NCBI RefSeq assembly: GCF_040760075.1
Contig: NZ_CP142884.1
Span: 806,001 to 870,000, forward strand
Direction: 5' to 3'
From: Sphingobacterium sp. R2
GTDB lineage: Bacteria; Bacteroidota; Bacteroidia; Sphingobacteriales; Sphingobacteriaceae
Length of the DNA stretch: 64,000 bases
The notes under the pieces were generated by a model. It saw nothing but the letters and a program-made list of their open reading frames with translations, ran no database searches and was not told the DNA's origin. Shown here one piece after another: positions 26,219 to 36,315 of the stretch (the first letter of the stretch is position 1; every line of letters starts with the position of its first letter). The position numbers and the translations under genes were made by a program.

Positions 26219-27760
26219 ATGTTTGGAACTCGTACGTCGGCTTTTCTAAAATTATCGAAAAGAGACTTAAAATATGACTTCCCTGCTAGTGTTGTGGTGT
26301 TTTTGGTGGCACTTCCATTATGTTTGGGAATTGCAATGGCCTCAGGTGCGCCATTGTTTGCAGGATTATTGACAGGTGTAATTGGTGGAATCGTGGTCGC
26401 TTCCATCAGTAAATCACCACTCAGTGTAAGTGGACCAGCTGCCGGTCTAACTGTTATAGTCTTAGGTGCTATTCAAAGCCTAGGTGCATATGAAACCTTT
26501 CTACTTGCCGTCGTTATTGCTGGCATAATACAAATCATTCTGGGTATATTAAAAGCTGGAATGATAGGCAATTATTTCCCCTCAGCAGTCATTGTAGGGA
26601 TGCTTGCGGCAATCGGTATTACGATTATCATGAAACAAATTCCTTTAGCATTGGGTTTGGTGGAATCACATGCCTTTGAAGTGAACAATGGGCATGGTAT
26701 CGGTGCTTATTTTGACACGATAGTCTCAGCAATCAACTTTGGTGCATTGACCATCTGTGCGCTGTCTTTAGCGATTCTTATCTTTTGGCCAGCGATTCCA
26801 AAGCTCAATAAAGTTCCAGCCCCGTTGGTGGTGGTAATTTTAGGTGTCAGCTTAGCTTACCTTTTCAACGGATCAGCATTCCAATTGCATGAAAAGCAAT
26901 TTGTTTTAGTTCCGGTTGTAGGTTCTTTCTCGGAGTTCACGGGTTTATTTACACTTCCGGATTTTACACAGGTAGTGAACAAAGAGGTGTGGATTGCGGC
27001 GTTTACCATTGCGATTATCGCTAGCCTTGAAACCTTATTGAGCATCGAAGCTGTGGATAAAATAGATCCTTACAAAAGAAATACACCAACCAACCGCGAA
27101 CTTGTTGCGCAGGGAATCGGTAATATGACCAGCGGACTTTTAGGGGGCCTACCCTTAACATCTGTTATCGTTCGCTCATCGGCAAACGTCAATGCGGGAG
27201 GAAAAACGAGACAATCTGCCATTATGCATGGTCTTTGGCTTTTGGTCGCTATGCTGGCAATCCCGACAATGCTAAATATGATTCCACTAGCCTGTCTAGC
27301 CGCCATTCTCCTTCATACAGGATATAAATTAGCAAAACCAAGCCTGTTCACCTCCATGTACAAAAAAGGTTTAGATCAATTTATCCCATTTTGTGTTACC
27401 ATTGTAGCCATTGTTTTTACCGATTTGCTGATGGGGGTAGGTATAGGAATTGTCGTCGCAACCTGCTATATCTTGAAAGCAAATATGAAAAATGCGTTTA
27501 AATACAATATTGAAAGAGACAACGACGAAGATAAAGCTATCATTACATTAGCTGAAGAAGTATCATTTTTGAATAAAGTTCCTATTCAACAAAAATTATA
27601 CAGCTTACCAAAATCGATCAGCAAGATCCGCATTGATGGGACATTCAGTAAATTTATCGATAAAGATGTTATTGAAGTCATCAAAGATTTTGAACAGAAT
27701 GCAAGAAGCAAAGGAAAAGACATTGAACTTTTGCAGGTTGTTTATAAAAAGCCTTCCTAG
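26219..27760 (+). CDS. SulP family inorganic anion transporter
   Basis: A 513-residue inner membrane transporter of the SulP/SLC26 family. The first helices carry YDFPASVVVFLVALPLCLGIA and SGPAAGLTVIVLGA (the anion-binding helix region); the STAS domain is much reduced, with only about 90 cytoplasmic residues after the last helix. The next gene is a beta-carbonic anhydrase in the same orientation, a pairing that points to bicarbonate (or bicarbonate-coupled) transport rather than sulfate. The 208-bp gap leaves co-transcription open. Sulfate uptake remains the alternative. Confidence 0.88.
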   Translation: MFGTRTSAFLKLSKRDLKYDFPASVVVFLVALPLCLGIAMASGAPLFAGLLTGVIGGIVVASISKSPLSVSGPAAGLTVIVLGAIQSLGAYETFLLAVVIAGIIQIILGILKAGMIGNYFPSAVIVGMLAAIGITIIMKQIPLALGLVESHAFEVNNGHGIGAYFDTIVSAINFGALTICALSLAILIFWPAIPKLNKVPAPLVVVILGVSLAYLFNGSAFQLHEKQFVLVPVVGSFSEFTGLFTLPDFTQVVNKEVWIAAFTIAIIASLETLLSIEAVDKIDPYKRNTPTNRELVAQGIGNMTSGLLGGLPLTSVIVRSSANVNAGGKTRQSAIMHGLWLLVAMLAIPTMLNMIPLACLAAILLHTGYKLAKPSLFTSMYKKGLDQFIPFCVTIVAIVFTDLLMGVGIGIVVATCYILKANMKNAFKYNIERDNDEDKAIITLAEEVSFLNKVPIQQKLYSLPKSISKIRIDGTFSKFIDKDVIEVIKDFEQNARSKGKDIELLQVVYKKPS

Positions 27761-27968
27761 CACCAAAACATTCATCATTGGATAGAAGCTTTGCCAGAGA
27801 TCATAGTGTATGAAAGATCCTGTCGGGACGGCAGTGGTGTTTCATTGAGATCAGGAACAGTTATTCAATGAAAATAAGTTGTTTGAAGTAAACAATGAAT
27901 TTAGACATTTGTATATACTAGCATAAAATAGAAACGATGCCTGCGGGCAAGAGTGAAATAAGAAAAAT

Positions 27969-28616
27969 ATGGAAAATAAAGATTTAATAATCGGATTTGA
28001 CAATATCATTAAAGGGAATAAAGAGTGGATGGAATTTGTGAAAAATGACGTAACAGGGCGTTTCCAGCAGCTTGCCAAAGGGCAGAATCCAGAAATTCTT
28101 TGGATCGGCTGTGCAGATAGCCGAGTACCCGCTAATGAATTGACAGGCACAAAGCCGGGCGAGGTATTTGTACACCGTAATATTGCCAACATGGTTATTC
28201 ACTCTGATATGAGTATGCTGTCGGTGTTAGACTATGCGGTCAATGTTTTAAAAGTAAAACATGTCATTATCGCGGGCCACTACGGTTGTGGTGGTGTAGC
28301 TGCCTCTCTAAGCCGCAAGCAATATGGTATTATCGACAATTGGCTTGGCCATATCAAAGATGTATATCGCTTACATAGCGCTGAGATTGATGCGATTGAA
28401 GAGCACGAAGAAAAAGTAAATCGCTTAATCGAACTTAATGTAAAAGAGCAAGTTTTTAACCTTTGTTCCACCTCAATCATTCAAAATGCATGGAAAGAAC
28501 GTAATGATCTTGCAGTGCATGGTATGATTATCAATATCGGTACTGGAGAATTGATCGACCAGCATTGTACTTTCACCAACAATGATGAGCTTGGCGAAAT
28601 CTTCTCGTACAAATAG
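27969..28616 (+). CDS. can: beta-class carbonic anhydrase
   Basis: A 215-residue zinc enzyme that interconverts CO2 and bicarbonate in the cytoplasm. Zinc ligands are Cys48 in WIGCADSRVPANE, His104 and Cys107 in AGHYGCGGV; the Asp50-Arg52 dyad is present, so the enzyme should be active. The length and motifs are like E. coli Can (YadF). It lies downstream of a SulP transporter and ends in a strong terminator. Together they could supply bicarbonate for carboxylases. Confidence 0.95.
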   Translation: MENKDLIIGFDNIIKGNKEWMEFVKNDVTGRFQQLAKGQNPEILWIGCADSRVPANELTGTKPGEVFVHRNIANMVIHSDMSMLSVLDYAVNVLKVKHVIIAGHYGCGGVAASLSRKQYGIIDNWLGHIKDVYRLHSAEIDAIEEHEEKVNRLIELNVKEQVFNLCSTSIIQNAWKERNDLAVHGMIINIGTGELIDQHCTFTNNDELGEIFSYK

Positions 28617-28637
28617 CATAGTCATAATAATCGGTAT

Positions 28638-28661
28638 AAAGGGGCAAATTGCCCCTTTTTT
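28638..28661 (+). terminator. terminator of the carbonic anhydrase gene
   Basis: AAAGGGGC/GCCCCTTT with a five-base loop followed by TTT. Confidence 0.92.
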
Positions 28662-28779
28662 ATGCTAGATCCAAAGGTGATTAACAATGCGCTTTATAGG
28701 CTCTACAGTAAGCATATCCCACTGTTTATTCTGAACCGAATATCTACGATCTCCTAGCAAATATCTCGTCGCGAATAAT

Positions 28780-28787
28780 TAACTTTG
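28780..28787 (+). promoter_or_regulatory. -7 box abutting the glnS start
   Basis: TAACTTTG ends only four bases before the glnS ATG. If used, transcription would begin at or next to the start codon. Confidence 0.45.
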
Positions 28788-28791
28788 TACT

Positions 28792-30462
28792 ATGAGTGAA
28801 GAAAAATCATTAAATTTTATCGAGGAAATTGTCGAAGAGGATCTTCGTACAGGAAAGCATGGCGGACGTGTATTGACACGTTTCCCTCCTGAGCCAAATG
28901 GTTACCTCCACATTGGTCACGCCAAATCCATCTGCTTGAACTTCGGATTAGCCCAGCAGTATAATGGCAAGACTAATCTACGTTTTGATGACACTAACCC
29001 TGTCACTGAGGATACGGAGTATGTTGAAAGTATCAAGAAAGATATTCAATGGCTTGGATTCCAGTGGGCAGCGGAATTATATACTTCAGATTATTTTGAG
29101 ACATTATACAGCTATGCCGTTGAACTAATAAAAAAAGGTTTAGCATACGTTGACGATAGCACAGCTGAAGAAATTGCAGCAGCAAAAGGTACTCCAACAG
29201 AACCGGGAGTGCCAACGCCTTACCGCGACAGGCCTATTGAGGAAAATCTAACCTTATTCGCAGCAATGCGTGCCGGTAAATACAAAGACGGCGAAAAAGT
29301 ACTTCGGGCAAAGATCGATTTAGCTAGTCCGAATATGCATATGCGTGACCCTTTGTTGTACCGCATCAAACACGCTCACCACCATAGAACTGGCGATCAA
29401 TGGTGCATCTATCCGATGTATGATTTTGCACACGGGCAATCCGATTCTATCGAGAAAATTACACATTCGATCTGTACATTGGAATTTATCCCACACCGTC
29501 CACTTTATGATTGGTGTATTGATAAATTGGAGATTTTCCCTTCTAAACAATACGAATTTGCACGTTTGAATATGACCTATACCGTCATGAGTAAACGCAA
29601 ATTGCTGCAATTAGTTAATGACAAATTTGTTGAAAGCTGGGACGATCCGCGTATGCCTACAATCTCAGGATTACGAAGAAGAGGTTATACACCTGCGAGT
29701 ATCCGCAACTTTTGTGAGAAAATCGGTGTTCAAAAACGCGAAAATATGATCGATGTCAGTCTTCTGGAATTCTGCATCCGTGAGGATCTCAATAAAACGG
29801 CATGGCGCAGAATGGCTGTTCTAGATCCGATCAAATTGGTGATCACAAACTATCCTGAGGGCCAGGTAGAGGAACTTATCGGTGAAAACAATCCAGAAGT
29901 TGAAGGTGGTGAAGGCTCACGCTCCATTCCATTTACAAAAGAACTTTGGATAGAACGCGATGATTTTATGGAAGATGCGCCAAAAAAATTCTTCCGTTTA
30001 GGCCCTGGGCTTTCTGTGCGTTTGAAACATGCTTACATCGTCACCTGTCACGATTTTGTGAAAGATGAAAATGGCAAAATAACGGAAGTGCATTGTACAT
30101 ATGTTCCAAATTCTAAATCAGGAGAAGATACTTCTGGGTTGAAAGTAAAAGGAACAATCCACTGGATCTCGGTTCCACATGCGAAAGAAGCCGAAGTGAG
30201 ATTGTACGACAGATTGTTCAATGATGAAAACCCTGCTGCTGCAGAAGATTTTAAAGCATCGATTAACCCAGAAAGCTTGCATGTTATTGAACGCGCTTAT
30301 ATTGAACCTGATCTAACACATGCAACTCCAGGAAAGGGTTATCAATTTATACGACTGGGGTATTTTACCTTAGATACGCATTCTACCCCTTCCCAATTAG
30401 TCTTTAACCGTACGGTTACACTGAAAGATTCTTGGGGTAAAGAGGTCAAGAAAAATGCATAA
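28792..30462 (+). CDS. glnS: glutaminyl-tRNA synthetase
   Basis: A 556-residue class I aminoacyl-tRNA synthetase that charges tRNA(Gln) with glutamine. The HIGH motif is at residues 40-43 ([12 protein letters not shown]) and the KMSKS equivalent is MSKRK at 266-270. The catalytic Rossmann domain, connective region and C-terminal anticodon-binding beta-barrels are all represented; the start aligns with E. coli GlnS. Having a direct GlnRS means this organism need not rely on GatCAB for Gln-tRNA. It is monocistronic with a long perfect hairpin behind it. Confidence 0.98.
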   Translation: MSEEKSLNFIEEIVEEDLRTGKHGGRVLTRFPPEPNGYLHIGHAKSICLNFGLAQQYNGKTNLRFDDTNPVTEDTEYVESIKKDIQWLGFQWAAELYTSDYFETLYSYAVELIKKGLAYVDDSTAEEIAAAKGTPTEPGVPTPYRDRPIEENLTLFAAMRAGKYKDGEKVLRAKIDLASPNMHMRDPLLYRIKHAHHHRTGDQWCIYPMYDFAHGQSDSIEKITHSICTLEFIPHRPLYDWCIDKLEIFPSKQYEFARLNMTYTVMSKRKLLQLVNDKFVESWDDPRMPTISGLRRRGYTPASIRNFCEKIGVQKRENMIDVSLLEFCIREDLNKTAWRRMAVLDPIKLVITNYPEGQVEELIGENNPEVEGGEGSRSIPFTKELWIERDDFMEDAPKKFFRLGPGLSVRLKHAYIVTCHDFVKDENGKITEVHCTYVPNSKSGEDTSGLKVKGTIHWISVPHAKEAEVRLYDRLFNDENPAAAEDFKASINPESLHVIERAYIEPDLTHATPGKGYQFIRLGYFTLDTHSTPSQLVFNRTVTLKDSWGKEVKKNA

Positions 30463-30475
30463 AAGATTTATTCTT

Positions 30476-30515
30476 AACTAAAAGAGGTCGGAAGTGATTC
30501 CGACCTCTTTTAGTT
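30476..30515 (+). terminator. glnS terminator
   Basis: Perfect 18-bp arms (AACTAAAAGAGGTCGGAA and its complement) around GTGA. Confidence 0.85.
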
Positions 30516-30887
30516 AATGGGATTTTATTATACCACACATGGACCTAACGTTGACATTCTTCCTAAAAAAATTTCGAAGCACCACCAATTTCTTCACATC
30601 GCTTTTTTAAATTACGGAGCACTATAAAACATGAGATCATCCTAAACTTTTGCTTTTCCTCCAACAAGTAATATAGCCTTCAAAAATTCAGGCTTTATTC
30701 AAGACTGACAAATAATATACCCCCAGAGTCAAAACATACACAGCTGTGTTTTTTTGACAATAATTTATAAAGGTACGTCATGTACACTACTCCGAGCATT
30801 ATATCATTCATTTTTCAACTTGATTATCGTCACTCTTTTGCCTTGATTTTAGCAATAGTTTTACGTCAAACAAATACCCTTAACGAT
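30516..30887. other. 372-bp intergenic stretch
   Basis: No supported gene, RNA or repeat. The upstream extension of the next reading frame (30780-30887) has no signal peptide character of its own and is better read as leader. A small palindrome ACACAGCTGTGT followed by T7 lies near 30739-30757 but has no loop. Confidence 0.5.
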
Positions 30888-31553
30888 ATGAAAAAGTTAT
30901 TTTTAATCGCATTGACACTTACTTTAGGAGCACTAAGTTTACAAGCACAAACAATCCCTAATCAACGTTGGCAAATGAGACTTAGAGGAGTGGCAGTCAT
31001 GCCAAACGAATCGGCTACTATTAACACGATAGGCGGAGACGTGGATATCAACACAAAATTTATTCCTGAACTCGACTTCACCTATTTTTTTACAAAAAAC
31101 ATTGCGGCGGAATTGATTCTTGGAACGACAAAACATAAGGTGCATACAACAGGTTCAGATTTAACTGCGATTGGTGGAAGTTCCTCCAGTAATGTCGATC
31201 TAGGCAGCGTATGGCTTCTTCCTCCTACGCTTACAGCACAATATCACTTCTTCCCCGACGGAGCTATAAAACCTTATGTGGGCGCAGGGATAAATTACAC
31301 GATATTCTATAGTGCTAATGCTGGATCCACTGTAAAGAATGTGAAATACGACAATGCTTTTGGCTTCGCTACCCAACTTGGGATTGATTTTAAGCTATCT
31401 GACAAATACTTTGTGAATTTAGATGCTAAATATATTCTGTTAAAGACAGATGTGAATGTGGATGCATCCAACTTAGCTCCCAACTTATCCATACCAGCAA
31501 AAGTTGATATAAATCCCTTTCTGCTTGGCTTTGGAGTAGGCATGAAATTTTAA
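30888..31553 (+). CDS. OmpW family outer membrane protein
   Basis: A 221-residue outer membrane beta-barrel. The start at 30888 gives a standard signal peptide (MKKLFLIALTLTLGALSLQAQ); an ATG 36 codons upstream would bury it. Family signatures include the LDFTYFFTKNIAAELILGTTKH strand, LLPPTLTAQYHFFPDGAIKPYVGAGINYT, and the C-terminal NPFLLGFGVGMKF ending in Phe. OmpW proteins form small eight-stranded barrels with a hydrophobic channel; substrate here unknown. It is monocistronic with a terminator. Confidence 0.88.
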   Translation: MKKLFLIALTLTLGALSLQAQTIPNQRWQMRLRGVAVMPNESATINTIGGDVDINTKFIPELDFTYFFTKNIAAELILGTTKHKVHTTGSDLTAIGGSSSSNVDLGSVWLLPPTLTAQYHFFPDGAIKPYVGAGINYTIFYSANAGSTVKNVKYDNAFGFATQLGIDFKLSDKYFVNLDAKYILLKTDVNVDASNLAPNLSIPAKVDINPFLLGFGVGMKF

Positions 31554-31586
31554 TCATTTGGCTCATTTCCCTATCCTATATGTATC

Positions 31587-31617
31587 GAGGCCGCTTTCAG
31601 TATATGAAAACGGCCTC
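31587..31617 (+). terminator. terminator of the OmpW gene
   Basis: GAGGCCG/CGGCCTC arms with an inner TTTCA/TGAAA pairing; only a weak T-tract follows. Confidence 0.7.
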
Positions 31618-31697
31618 ATCTGGTTCATCACCTCAAGCATATTCATCCAGTTACCATTGAGCCAAACCCAATAATTTGGTTTCGTTTGTTAAAAGCA

Positions 31698-34600
31698 TTA
31701 CTCTAGACCATACCAGTTTTGATATTGACGCCTTAAGCCCTCAACGCGTGCCAATCGTTTATCCTCTTTCGCATCCGATAAAATTTTACGGTAGCGGTCT
31801 ACCGAGTCCAATCCAACCTGAATATCATTCCATTCGAAACTTAAATTTTTCTTATCCACTACGAGTTGATGCAAATATTCCATATGTTCAGCTACATAAT
31901 TTAGATTTCGATCCATCATATTATTGGCGAGCTGAGGTTGTCCAGAACGATATAGACTATCAATAATATCAGCATAGTTTACCGCATCTGACATAGCATA
32001 CACGCGCGCCGGTAATTGATCATATGCCTTTTTAGCAACTTCTCCCGCTTGTTTTATTCGGCCATTAGCCAATAACAGACGCGCTGCTTTTCCAAAAATA
32101 TCTCTTGCATACATGCTTGAAAAGCGGAATGAATCCGTATCAACATATCGAGCATTTTTTATATTCCCCCAATTATACGTGTGCATAATATTATGATATA
32201 AAGCTTCCATGTTCACTAGTCCGGCTTGCCCACTTTGCTTTTCAGTTGACTCTTCTGTAGCGGCGACCGGCATCAGTCTAGACGTGAAACCTTCATTAAC
32301 AAGATATTTATCTAAACCTAATTTAAGATCACTTGGCAACATATTTGAAAAATAGACGGGCCTGTTCCATTGGTTATTTTCAAGCACCGATAAGATTGTT
32401 AAATCAGCCCTTGTTAGGTGTTCAGTTGGTATCTCCCATTCCATCGTTGATACAATAGCTTCCTGCAAATAAGATGGAACTGCATTTTTCTTAACGACAT
32501 CCGCTCTATCGACGTCCAGTTTTACTTTTCTTGAGGGGAAATAATTTTCCATCTCGCCGGAACTCAATTGAACTTTATATTCTGGATCATCTGAGGTCAC
32601 AAATTGTAATAACTGACCGGCATCAACAGCTTCGTCAAGTTGCCTATCCACAAAGGGAATATAATCACGGACACCTTTTTTTGTCTTTTCTGCCGGAATT
32701 GTTACGGGGAGACCTGCTGCCCGATAAGTCGGCTGCTTGGCCTGTTGCATATACCAATCACCGGTAAGATAACTTAAGACGACCACGCGCACATCGGGAC
32801 GCACACCTTCCACTTCCTGTAAGTACCACACCGGAAATGTATCATGATCGCCATAGGTAAATAGAATCGCATTTGGAGCACAGGCTTCAAGATAATTACG
32901 CGCCAAATCCCTTGCCAGCGATTTCTCCGATCGATCATGGTCGTCCCAGTTCTGATGAACCAAAATAATGGGGCCACCCAGCAACGCAAAGGATAAACCT
33001 GTCGCCAAAGCATAGTGTGTTCGTAAAAAGCGTTTGAAGAAACGAACCAATGCGATCAGCCCCAGTCCAATCCAGATTGCAAAGGCGTAGAAAGAGCCCA
33101 CATAAGCATAATCCCGTTCGCGGGGTTGCATGGGCGTTTGATTGAGGTAAACAACAATCGCTATTCCCGTAAATACAAACAGCAGGGTTACGACCAAAGT
33201 ATAAGGCTTGTTGTTTCGATACAACCATAGCGCACCAGCTATCCCCAAAAGCAGCGGCAGAAAGAAATAGGTATTTCGGCTCGGATCATGTTCTTGAGCT
33301 GGGGAAAGTTTATCTTGGCCCCCCAGGCGCCAATTGTCCAATGTTTTGATTCCTGACAGCCAATTCCCGTCATTATACGTTCCATACCCTTGCTTATCAT
33401 TCTGTCTACCGACAAAATTCCATAAGAAATACCGGGTATACATATCGCCAAGCTGAAAATTGAAAAAGAACTTAAAATTATCGGAGAACGTTGGCTGTTG
33501 CCCTTCTTTCAAATTGAGGTAACTTCTATAATAGGCTTGATGGCTTCCATCTTGGCTATAGATACGCGGGAAAAAGGTTTCCTTATCAAATTGATATTTG
33601 TCTACCTGTGTGAAGGGAACATACGCCGATTGATCCTTCCGATAGCCTGTCTTACTCTTTACACCAACCACTTGCGAATCATAATACGGACCTTTGAGTA
33701 ATGGTTCTCGAATATATTGTTCCCTGCTCAAATAGCCCAAAAACGAAAATACATTATCCGGTGCATTATTATTTAAGGATGGGTTTGCTTTTGCCCGGAT
33801 CATGACCATGGTGTAGGAACTGTATCCAAATAAAACAAAACAAAAAACTAACAAAGCGGTGTTGAGCGTGTATTTGTGCTTTGTATGCGAATAATACAAA
33901 CCGTAAACTATCGAGCCTAATAGTAATGCACATGAGAAGAAAATGCCGGAACCAAATCCCATTCCAAGTGAATTTACAAATACAAGGTCAACTTTAGCTG
34001 CCAGGCCAACCAACCATTGTATAATACCCCACAAAACAGCCCCCAGGATCAGTACACCTACGACAAAAGCTTTTAAGGTACCCTTTCCACTCACCTGAGT
34101 TGCTTTTCTGAAATAGACAACCATCGCTATCGCTGGGATAGCAAGAAGATTCAATAAATGAACGCCAATAGAAAGCCCCATAACAAAACCGATAAATACC
34201 AGCCAACGGTCACTACCTTCTTCATCAGCACGAGCTTCCCATTTTAGTATTCCCCAAAACACAACTGCTGTACACAAGGACGACATCGCATAAACTTCGG
34301 ATTCTACAGCCGAATACCAAAATGAATCGCTAAAACTAAATGCCATTGCACCAACAATTCCTACTCCGAAAATCTGCAAGCTGTTGGATAAGGGTATGCA
34401 TTTGTCTTCGCGGAGTATCTTCTTGGCAATTGCTGTTATGGTCCAAAATAAAAATGTAACCGTAAGCCCGCTGCAAATTGCCGATCCGATATTCATCCAA
34501 TAGGCGATTTTACCGGCATTACCCAAAGCCAGGTTAGAAAATATATTTTGAATCAGAAGAAATAAGGGTGCCCCAGGTTGGTGTGCTACTTCCAGCTTGT

Positions 34601-34727
34601 AAGCACAGGCAATGAATTCACCACAATCCCACCAGCTTACCGTCTTTTCCACGGTAGCAATATATACACATGTGGCAATGAGTCCACAAGCAAAACCCAG
34701 TAGAGAATTTATTCTGTTGTACGTCAT
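31698..34727 (-). CDS. DUF2723 family membrane glycosyltransferase-like protein
   Basis: A 1009-residue multi-pass membrane protein of the DUF2723 family. The start at 34727 (MTYNRINSLLGFACG) is preferred to the one 13 residues upstream. The N-terminal 560 residues hold about a dozen transmembrane helices with the family signature TVSWWDCGEFIACAYKLEVAHQPGAPLF, which resembles the acidic first loop of GT-C enzymes such as protein O-mannosyltransferases. The C-terminal 400 residues are soluble and helical, probably TPR-like. Bacteroidota O-glycosylate many periplasmic proteins, so a GT-C role is plausible but unproven. It is monocistronic. Confidence 0.88.
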   Translation of the reverse strand: MTYNRINSLLGFACGLIATCVYIATVEKTVSWWDCGEFIACAYKLEVAHQPGAPLFLLIQNIFSNLALGNAGKIAYWMNIGSAICSGLTVTFLFWTITAIAKKILREDKCIPLSNSLQIFGVGIVGAMAFSFSDSFWYSAVESEVYAMSSLCTAVVFWGILKWEARADEEGSDRWLVFIGFVMGLSIGVHLLNLLAIPAIAMVVYFRKATQVSGKGTLKAFVVGVLILGAVLWGIIQWLVGLAAKVDLVFVNSLGMGFGSGIFFSCALLLGSIVYGLYYSHTKHKYTLNTALLVFCFVLFGYSSYTMVMIRAKANPSLNNNAPDNVFSFLGYLSREQYIREPLLKGPYYDSQVVGVKSKTGYRKDQSAYVPFTQVDKYQFDKETFFPRIYSQDGSHQAYYRSYLNLKEGQQPTFSDNFKFFFNFQLGDMYTRYFLWNFVGRQNDKQGYGTYNDGNWLSGIKTLDNWRLGGQDKLSPAQEHDPSRNTYFFLPLLLGIAGALWLYRNNKPYTLVVTLLFVFTGIAIVVYLNQTPMQPRERDYAYVGSFYAFAIWIGLGLIALVRFFKRFLRTHYALATGLSFALLGGPIILVHQNWDDHDRSEKSLARDLARNYLEACAPNAILFTYGDHDTFPVWYLQEVEGVRPDVRVVVLSYLTGDWYMQQAKQPTYRAAGLPVTIPAEKTKKGVRDYIPFVDRQLDEAVDAGQLLQFVTSDDPEYKVQLSSGEMENYFPSRKVKLDVDRADVVKKNAVPSYLQEAIVSTMEWEIPTEHLTRADLTILSVLENNQWNRPVYFSNMLPSDLKLGLDKYLVNEGFTSRLMPVAATEESTEKQSGQAGLVNMEALYHNIMHTYNWGNIKNARYVDTDSFRFSSMYARDIFGKAARLLLANGRIKQAGEVAKKAYDQLPARVYAMSDAVNYADIIDSLYRSGQPQLANNMMDRNLNYVAEHMEYLHQLVVDKKNLSFEWNDIQVGLDSVDRYRKILSDAKEDKRLARVEGLRRQYQNWYGLE

Positions 34728-34922
34728 AAGGTCAATTGGTTTTTTATTAAATCCTTTATAGCACATTAATGTAAAAAGTTATCCTGATTTCAGGATGTTA
34801 ATTAACACTATTTAACACAAGTACTTGACAATAAATACACTGTCGCTTCCACTCAATTAAAAGAATAAGTCATAAACACGACGACTGGGCTATAAGGTCA
34901 ATTATAGAATATCTTAAAAATG

Positions 34923-34948
34923 AAAAAGGGAGCTTATCAGCTCCCTTT
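34923..34948 (-). terminator. metF terminator
   Basis: AAAGGGAGC/GCTCCCTTT with a six-base loop; the minus strand continues TTCATTTTTAAG. Confidence 0.85.
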
Positions 34949-34966
34949 ACCTGGTATTTTTATGAG

Positions 34967-35923
34967 TTAAGCTAGTTTTTGTACAATTTTCTTTGTTGGC
35001 CCCGGATTACTCATCGTATAGAAATGTAGAACCGGAGCGCCAAACTTGATCAGCTCCTGACATTGTTGTACCAACCACTCTTCTCCGACTTGTCTGACGT
35101 CGGCATTTGTTTTACATGCCGAAACAGCATCGCTCAGTTCTTCTGGAATATCCAGATGAAATATTCTTGGTAAGGTCACGAGTTGCTTTTTAGTTGTCAG
35201 TGGCTTTAATCCTGGAATAATAGGCACATGGATTCCATTATCTCTACATTTAGTAACAAATTCCTTATATTTTTCGACATTAAAAAACATTTGAGTTACT
35301 ATAAATTCCGCCCCCATATCGACTTTTTGTTTCAGATATTTAAAGTCAGTATTAAAATTCGGTGATTCAAAGTGTTTTTCGGGGTAACCTGCAACACCGA
35401 TACAAAAATCAGTTTTTTCTGAAGTGACAATATCCTCATGAAGATACTTTCCTTTATTCATATCAGTAACCTGTTGCAATAAGTCTGTTGCAAAAGCATG
35501 TCCACCATCCGTTGGAATAAAATCAGCATCGCCCTTACGTGCATCTCCGCGCAATACCAAGACATTATCTATGCCCAGGAAGTTCAAATCGATCAGTGCA
35601 TTTTCGGTTTCCTCCTTAGTAAAACCACCACATATCAAATGGGGTACTGCATCAACTTTATATTTATTCATGATTGCTGCACATATCGCCACTGTCCCAG
35701 GACGTTTGCGATAGGAAACGCGTTCCAGTAATCCACTTGCATGCTCTTTATAGATATAATCTTCCCGGTGGTAAGTTACGTCGATAAAAGGAGGTTTAAA
35801 CTCCATCAGTTCATCCATGGTTTTAAAAATACTTTGGATGCCCTGTCCTTTCGCCGGTGGCAATAGCTCAAAAGAAAACAATGTTTTTCCTTTGGCATTC
35901 TGGATATGATCGATAATCTTCAT
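34967..35923 (-). CDS. metF: 5,10-methylenetetrahydrofolate reductase
   Basis: A 318-residue FAD-dependent TIM-barrel enzyme that reduces 5,10-methylene-THF to 5-methyl-THF, the methyl donor for methionine synthesis. Family signatures are FSFELLPPAKG (catalytic Glu), IDVTYHRE, VPHLICGGFT, LVLRGD (FAD and folate contact), and FIVTQMFFN. The length is typical of bacterial MetF. Its leader contains a SAM-I type riboswitch, so expression should fall when S-adenosylmethionine is plentiful. No other met gene is in the window. Confidence 0.96.
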   Translation of the reverse strand: MKIIDHIQNAKGKTLFSFELLPPAKGQGIQSIFKTMDELMEFKPPFIDVTYHREDYIYKEHASGLLERVSYRKRPGTVAICAAIMNKYKVDAVPHLICGGFTKEETENALIDLNFLGIDNVLVLRGDARKGDADFIPTDGGHAFATDLLQQVTDMNKGKYLHEDIVTSEKTDFCIGVAGYPEKHFESPNFNTDFKYLKQKVDMGAEFIVTQMFFNVEKYKEFVTKCRDNGIHVPIIPGLKPLTTKKQLVTLPRIFHLDIPEELSDAVSACKTNADVRQVGEEWLVQQCQELIKFGAPVLHFYTMSNPGPTKKIVQKLA

Positions 35924-35996
35924 TAAAAAAACTGTTTTTTAGTTTGGTTGGCTTATATCGAAACGCACACGTCGAGGAATCGTTGATCTTCATGTA

Positions 35997-36097
35997 ACTT
36001 ATCTTTCCCACATGGAGTAGGGTAGAATTTAGCACCTTGAACAATACAGGTTGCTAAGGCTTCAACGGGTCTATTCCCTCGGCCTTTCTCTATAAGC
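35997..36097 (-). ncRNA. SAM-I (S-box) riboswitch upstream of metF
   Basis: On the minus strand, between CTTAT (36097-36093) and ATAAG (36001-35997), which pair as the P1 stem, lie the S-box landmarks in order: GAGAAAGGCCGAGGGA, GTTGAAGCCTTAGCAACC, AAGGTGCTAAATTC, and a final P4-like stem (CCTACTCCATGTGGG). The CAACC and GGTGCTAAATTC blocks are diagnostic for SAM-I. It starts about 75 nt upstream of metF. No clear terminator hairpin follows, so control may be at translation initiation. Confidence 0.85.
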
Positions 36098-36128
36098 ATT
36101 GCTAATATCGTTTTAAAAAATCAAAAGA

Positions 36129-36136
36129 CAAAAATA
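36129..36136 (-). promoter_or_regulatory. -7 box of the metF riboswitch transcript
   Basis: TATTTTTG on the minus strand matches TAnnTTTG and would start transcription just ahead of the riboswitch P1 stem. The remaining 36137-36315 contains nothing I can support. Confidence 0.5.
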
Positions 36137-36315
36137 TTTTTTCGAAAAGGCTTAAAAGGCAGCGAAAAGACCGCAATAAATACGGCTTCAGGTTTATTTC
36201 CAGGTAATAACAGGAATTTACGCTCCACCAAAACTTAAAGACCTAAAAAACAGATAAAATTAACGATCGAGGATCATTGACAGCCAACAGATTGACTACG
36301 CCACAACAGGATCGG

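Noticed and set aside
30739..30757. ACACAGCTGTGT followed by T7 as a terminator
   Set aside because: The palindrome has no loop bases and there is no gene end directly before it.
30780..30887. Upstream extension of the OmpW-like gene
   Set aside because: It would place 36 residues before a perfect signal peptide; the ATG at 30888 explains the protein better.
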